64,000 nt of DNA. Origin: Geothrix rubra (GTDB taxonomy: Bacteria > Acidobacteriota > Holophagae > Holophagales > Holophagaceae). This document shows, piece after piece, positions 61,688 through 64,000 of this stretch (the first letter of the stretch is position 1; the number at the start of each line of letters is the position of its first letter). A program made the position numbers and the translations under genes. The notes beneath the pieces were generated by a model. It had not been told where the DNA came from. It made no database searches and saw only the letters and a program-made list of their open reading frames with translations. The stretch is taken from assembly GCF_030268065.1 (NCBI RefSeq), contig NZ_BSDD01000003.1, positions 62,001-126,000 of the forward strand. Reading direction: 5' to 3'.

Positions 61688-62549
61688 GCAGGTAGATGAC
61701 CACGTCCTGAAAGGCGTGGATAAGCCAGGCCCAGGCCGATCCCCGCGTCTCGATCATGCTCTTTCCCCAGAGATAGCCGGCGAATCCCGCCAGGAGCACG
61801 CCTGAGGGGCCCGCGGGGTGGCCGAACCAGTGGTCCAGCCCAAACATCACGGATGTCACGAGTAGGGCCTGGGTGCTCCCGACAGCGGGGCCAAGGCGGG
61901 CCAGCAGGACGGCCCGGTAGCGGAATTCTTCCTGGGCGGCATTGATGGCCGCGAAAGCCAGGGCTGCGGGGAGGGAGAGCAGCGCGCGACCAGCCAGGTG
62001 AAGGTCCGGATGGACTGTCAGGAATAGCTGGATGGCCAGACCGACCGCGAGGATGACCATCAGAAGGGGTCCCAGTCGGGACCAGGGGAGGTGGGGCACC
62101 CATCGAGGCAAGTGGCTCGGAGCCGCCATGTCGCCCTTCACCAGGTACACATCACGGCGGGTGAGGCCGCTCCCGACCAGCGAAAGCGCCAGGAATCCGC
62201 AGGAGATGACCGCGTGGATCAGCGTGTTGGCGAACATGCGGGCCTGCCAGCCCTCCCAGGTCAGGGCCCCGGACACCTTGTCCCCCACCACATACCCCGC
62301 GGCCAGCGCTGTCAGGGCCAGGAAGTAGCCACGCAGCGGACGCCAGCGCGGAGAAGCCCCAGCCAAGAGGACCAGCGCCGCCAGAATGCTGACCTGAAGG
62401 AATCCCATCCACGCGGGTGGATCCGTTCCCAACATGGTGGACCAGACGATGGCCCCGAACCCGCTCGCCGGCAGCATGGCGAGCCAGACGACGGCAGTCG
62501 CAGGTACGCGGAGGACATGCTGTTCCGGGGCATGAAGGCAGTCAGCCAT
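61665..62549 (-). CDS. CPBP-family intramembrane metalloprotease
   Basis: The 294-residue membrane protein has eight or more helices and the family motifs QEEFRYRAVLLARLG (E-E-x-x-x-R), SVMFGLDHWFGHPAG (F-x-x-x-H) and AWLIHAFQD. CPBP members include CAAX prenyl endopeptidases and bacteriocin self-immunity proteins. The substrate is unknown. ATG at 62549 follows AGGGGGG. It overlaps the SPOR relic at its 3' end and sits in the less GC-rich patch. Confidence 0.85.
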   Translation of the reverse strand: MADCLHAPEQHVLRVPATAVVWLAMLPASGFGAIVWSTMLGTDPPAWMGFLQVSILAALVLLAGASPRWRPLRGYFLALTALAAGYVVGDKVSGALTWEGWQARMFANTLIHAVISCGFLALSLVGSGLTRRDVYLVKGDMAAPSHLPRWVPHLPWSRLGPLLMVILAVGLAIQLFLTVHPDLHLAGRALLSLPAALAFAAINAAQEEFRYRAVLLARLGPAVGSTQALLVTSVMFGLDHWFGHPAGPSGVLLAGFAGYLWGKSMIETRGSAWAWLIHAFQDVVIYLLIAAAKG

Positions 62550-62642
62550 GTACAACCCCCCTGATAGGCCTTGGGGCAGGCGGTGAAGAACGCTGTTCAG
62601 ATTCTTGAGGGGGCCTACGGACAGAACCCGAGACGCGTTTAG

Positions 62643-62671
62643 GGGTTCCCCAGGCCTCCCGAAACTCGGGG
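62643..62671 (-). terminator. possible terminator after lpxB
   Basis: On the minus strand, just past the lpxB stop, CCCGA-GTT-TCGGG and then GGGGAACCCC form two short hairpins. There is no U-run, so the call is weak. The rest of the 62550-62673 gap shows nothing else recognisable. Confidence 0.3.
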
Positions 62672-62673
62672 CC

Positions 62674-63801
62674 TTAGAGCCTCGCCAGCAGGTGCTCCGC
62701 CACCCGGCCCGCCGCGCCGGGCTCGCCCAGGTGACCCCGCACCTCGCCCAGGCCGGCCCGGATGCGCGGGGCCTCGGCGGGATCCAGCAGCCGGGTCAGT
62801 TCCCGGGCCAGCCGCTCGGGATTCACGTCCGCCTGGAGCAGCTCCGGCGCCACCTCGCGACGGGCCACCACGTTGGCCAGGCCGATGTGGGGCAGCTTCA
62901 CCACCCGCTTCGCCATCTGGTAGGTGAGGGGATTCAGCTTGTAGAGGATGGCGAAGGGCGTGCCCAGGAGGGCCGTCTCCAGGGTGGCGGTGCCCGAGGC
63001 CACCAGGGCCGCATCGGCATGGGCCCGGCTGGCGTAGGAGAGGCCCTCCAGGAGCATCACGGGGGCCGGCCCCAGGTGGGCGCGCACGAAGGCAGGATCG
63101 AGCGTGGAGGCCACGGGCAGCACCCACTGCACCGTCGGCCGCTCGTGGGCCCACCGCCGGGCCAGCTCGGCCATGGGCGGCAGCAGGGAGGCCACCTCGC
63201 CCTTCCGGCTGCCCGGCAGGAGGGCCACCACGGGCCAGGCGGGGTCCAGTCCCGTCCGGGCGAAGAAGGCCGCCCGGTCGCATTCCGGCTTCACGACCTC
63301 TACCAGCGGGTGGCCCACGAACCGGGCGTCCACGGGGAAGCCTTCGAACAGGGCCGGCTCGAAATCGAAGAGGCAGTAGAGGGTGTCCAGGGTGCGCCCC
63401 AGCTCCGGGATGCGCCCCTTCTTCCAGGCCCAGACCTGGGGGCAGACGTACTGGTGGAGGCCGACGCCGGGCATCCGCTTCCGCAGGGCCTTCGCCAGGC
63501 GCAGGTTGAAGCCCGGGTAGTCGATGAGGAGGGCGCCGGCGATGGCCTCCTCGTCCGCGGCGGCGAGGAGGCTCTTGAAGAGCCGGTTCAGGGACGGGAG
63601 GTGCTTGATCACCTCCACGAAGCCCACCACGGCCAGGTCCTTCACGTCCGCCAGCTTGCGATCGAGATAGGGGCTCATGCGGGGTCCGCCGACGCCCACG
63701 ATCCGGAGGTCCGGCCGCCGGGCCTTCAGCTCGCGCAGCAGCTCCGCGCCGTGCAGGTCGCCCGAGTCCTCCCCGGCGACCACCAGGAGGGTGCCGCTCA
63801 T
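62674..63801 (-). CDS. lpxB: lipid-A-disaccharide synthase
   Basis: The 375-residue protein starts with LLVVAGEDSGDLHGAELLREL and has LIDYPGFNLRLAKALRKR, HQYVCPQVWAWKKGRIPEL and LLPGSRKGEVASLLPPM. SGTATLETALLGTPFAILYKLNPLTYQ follows. These are all LpxB motifs. It joins UDP-2,3-diacylglucosamine and lipid X at the inner membrane during lipid A synthesis. Its ATG overlaps the stop of the upstream gene (ATGA). Confidence 0.96.
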   Translation of the reverse strand: MSGTLLVVAGEDSGDLHGAELLRELKARRPDLRIVGVGGPRMSPYLDRKLADVKDLAVVGFVEVIKHLPSLNRLFKSLLAAADEEAIAGALLIDYPGFNLRLAKALRKRMPGVGLHQYVCPQVWAWKKGRIPELGRTLDTLYCLFDFEPALFEGFPVDARFVGHPLVEVVKPECDRAAFFARTGLDPAWPVVALLPGSRKGEVASLLPPMAELARRWAHERPTVQWVLPVASTLDPAFVRAHLGPAPVMLLEGLSYASRAHADAALVASGTATLETALLGTPFAILYKLNPLTYQMAKRVVKLPHIGLANVVARREVAPELLQADVNPERLARELTRLLDPAEAPRIRAGLGEVRGHLGEPGAAGRVAEHLLARL

Positions 63802-64000
63802 GGGCGGTCCCAGTGCTTCCCCAGCACCACGTCCGGATCGGGCACCACGGGGCGGCCCAGGGCCGTGGCCGGCATCTCGGCGGGGAAGAGCACGGGGGGG
63901 TGGGCCGCCTCCAGGGCCGCAGCCTCGCGGCGATAGCGATCGGGATCCATGGCGGGCAGGGCCATGTCCCACCGGTAGCCCAGGCGCTGGAGCGGCCGCA
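63798..64000 (-). CDS. 3' end of an unidentified gene upstream of lpxB
   Basis: About 66 C-terminal residues are visible (GYRWDMALPAMDPDRYRREA ... FPAEMPATALGRPVVPDPDV). The stop overlaps the lpxB start, so the two are co-translated. The fragment is too short to name; lipid A or envelope genes are common in this position, but nothing in the visible residues proves it. The start lies outside the window. Confidence 0.55.
   Translation of the reverse strand, partial: RPLQRLGYRWDMALPAMDPDRYRREAAALEAAHPPVLFPAEMPATALGRPVVPDPDVVLGKHWDRP

Overview
The window is very GC-rich, densely coding bacterial chromosome with strong GC3 codon bias. Gene content points to a Gram-negative (LpxB, a periplasmic TonB/ExbD pair, outer-membrane-type proteins). 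The mix of M13 and M1 peptidases, paired OPT transporters, a fused E1 dehydrogenase and hemerythrin suggests an acidobacterium of the Holophagae type (Geothrix/Holophaga-like). That placement is inference from content and composition, not from a marker gene.

Layout. 1-2474: two overlapping von Willebrand (Bat-type) genes, the first cut by the window edge. 2.5-4.7 kb: thioredoxin-like protein, small secreted protein, hotdog thioesterase with a duplicated 5' end, GAF protein. 4.7-9.6 kb: cysS, membrane phosphoesterase, heptosyltransferase-like GT9, hemerythrin and hexapeptide acyltransferase. 9.7-13.8 kb: secreted alpha-helical protein, RNase R, RuvC, and a 66-residue protein behind a CRP/FNR-type site. 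14-18 kb: malic enzyme and a DUF255 thioredoxin-domain protein. 18-22 kb: ffh, TPR-like membrane protein, rpsP, khpA and rimM (trmD and rplS do not follow). 22-29 kb: MgtC/DUF4010 protein, an ABC-2 exporter pair, MarC, Mpo1-like protein, SppA and FMN reductase. 29-31 kb: bacilliredoxin, CoA-transferase and a DUF721 protein.

31.1-31.75 kb is the only sizeable non-protein region. It holds a tRNA-Pro(CGG), an inverted copy of the tRNA 3' part around its terminator, and three ~126-bp tandem units carrying tRNA-like D-arm and T-arm pieces plus a hairpin. It is flanked by two similar promoter-like sequences. This is the most unusual structure in the window.

31.8-33.6 kb: cutA, glpX and a DUF4442 protein. 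33.6-45.9 kb is a same-strand peptide-catabolism block: two tandem M13 metallopeptidases, a C69 dipeptidase, a decayed gene, an M1 aminopeptidase and two tandem OPT transporters. 45.9-49.5 kb: inositol-phosphatase-like protein, SDR/DUF2867 protein, Dph6-like ATPase and Nfu. 49.6-56 kb: GAF/degenerate-GGDEF protein, E1 alpha-beta fusion (TTG start), MBL hydrolase, methyltransferase, ExbD and TonB. 56-64 kb: Ser/Thr kinase with a repeat-rich sensor half, divergent from an Ig-like/SPOR protein, a less GC-rich outer-membrane/CPBP patch with a relic SPOR end, then lpxB and the 3' end of an overlapping gene.

Several genes have a TAnnnT-like -10 box exactly six bases before ATG and no Shine-Dalgarno, which suggests leaderless transcripts. 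Others have strong GGAGG sites that fix GTG or TTG starts.
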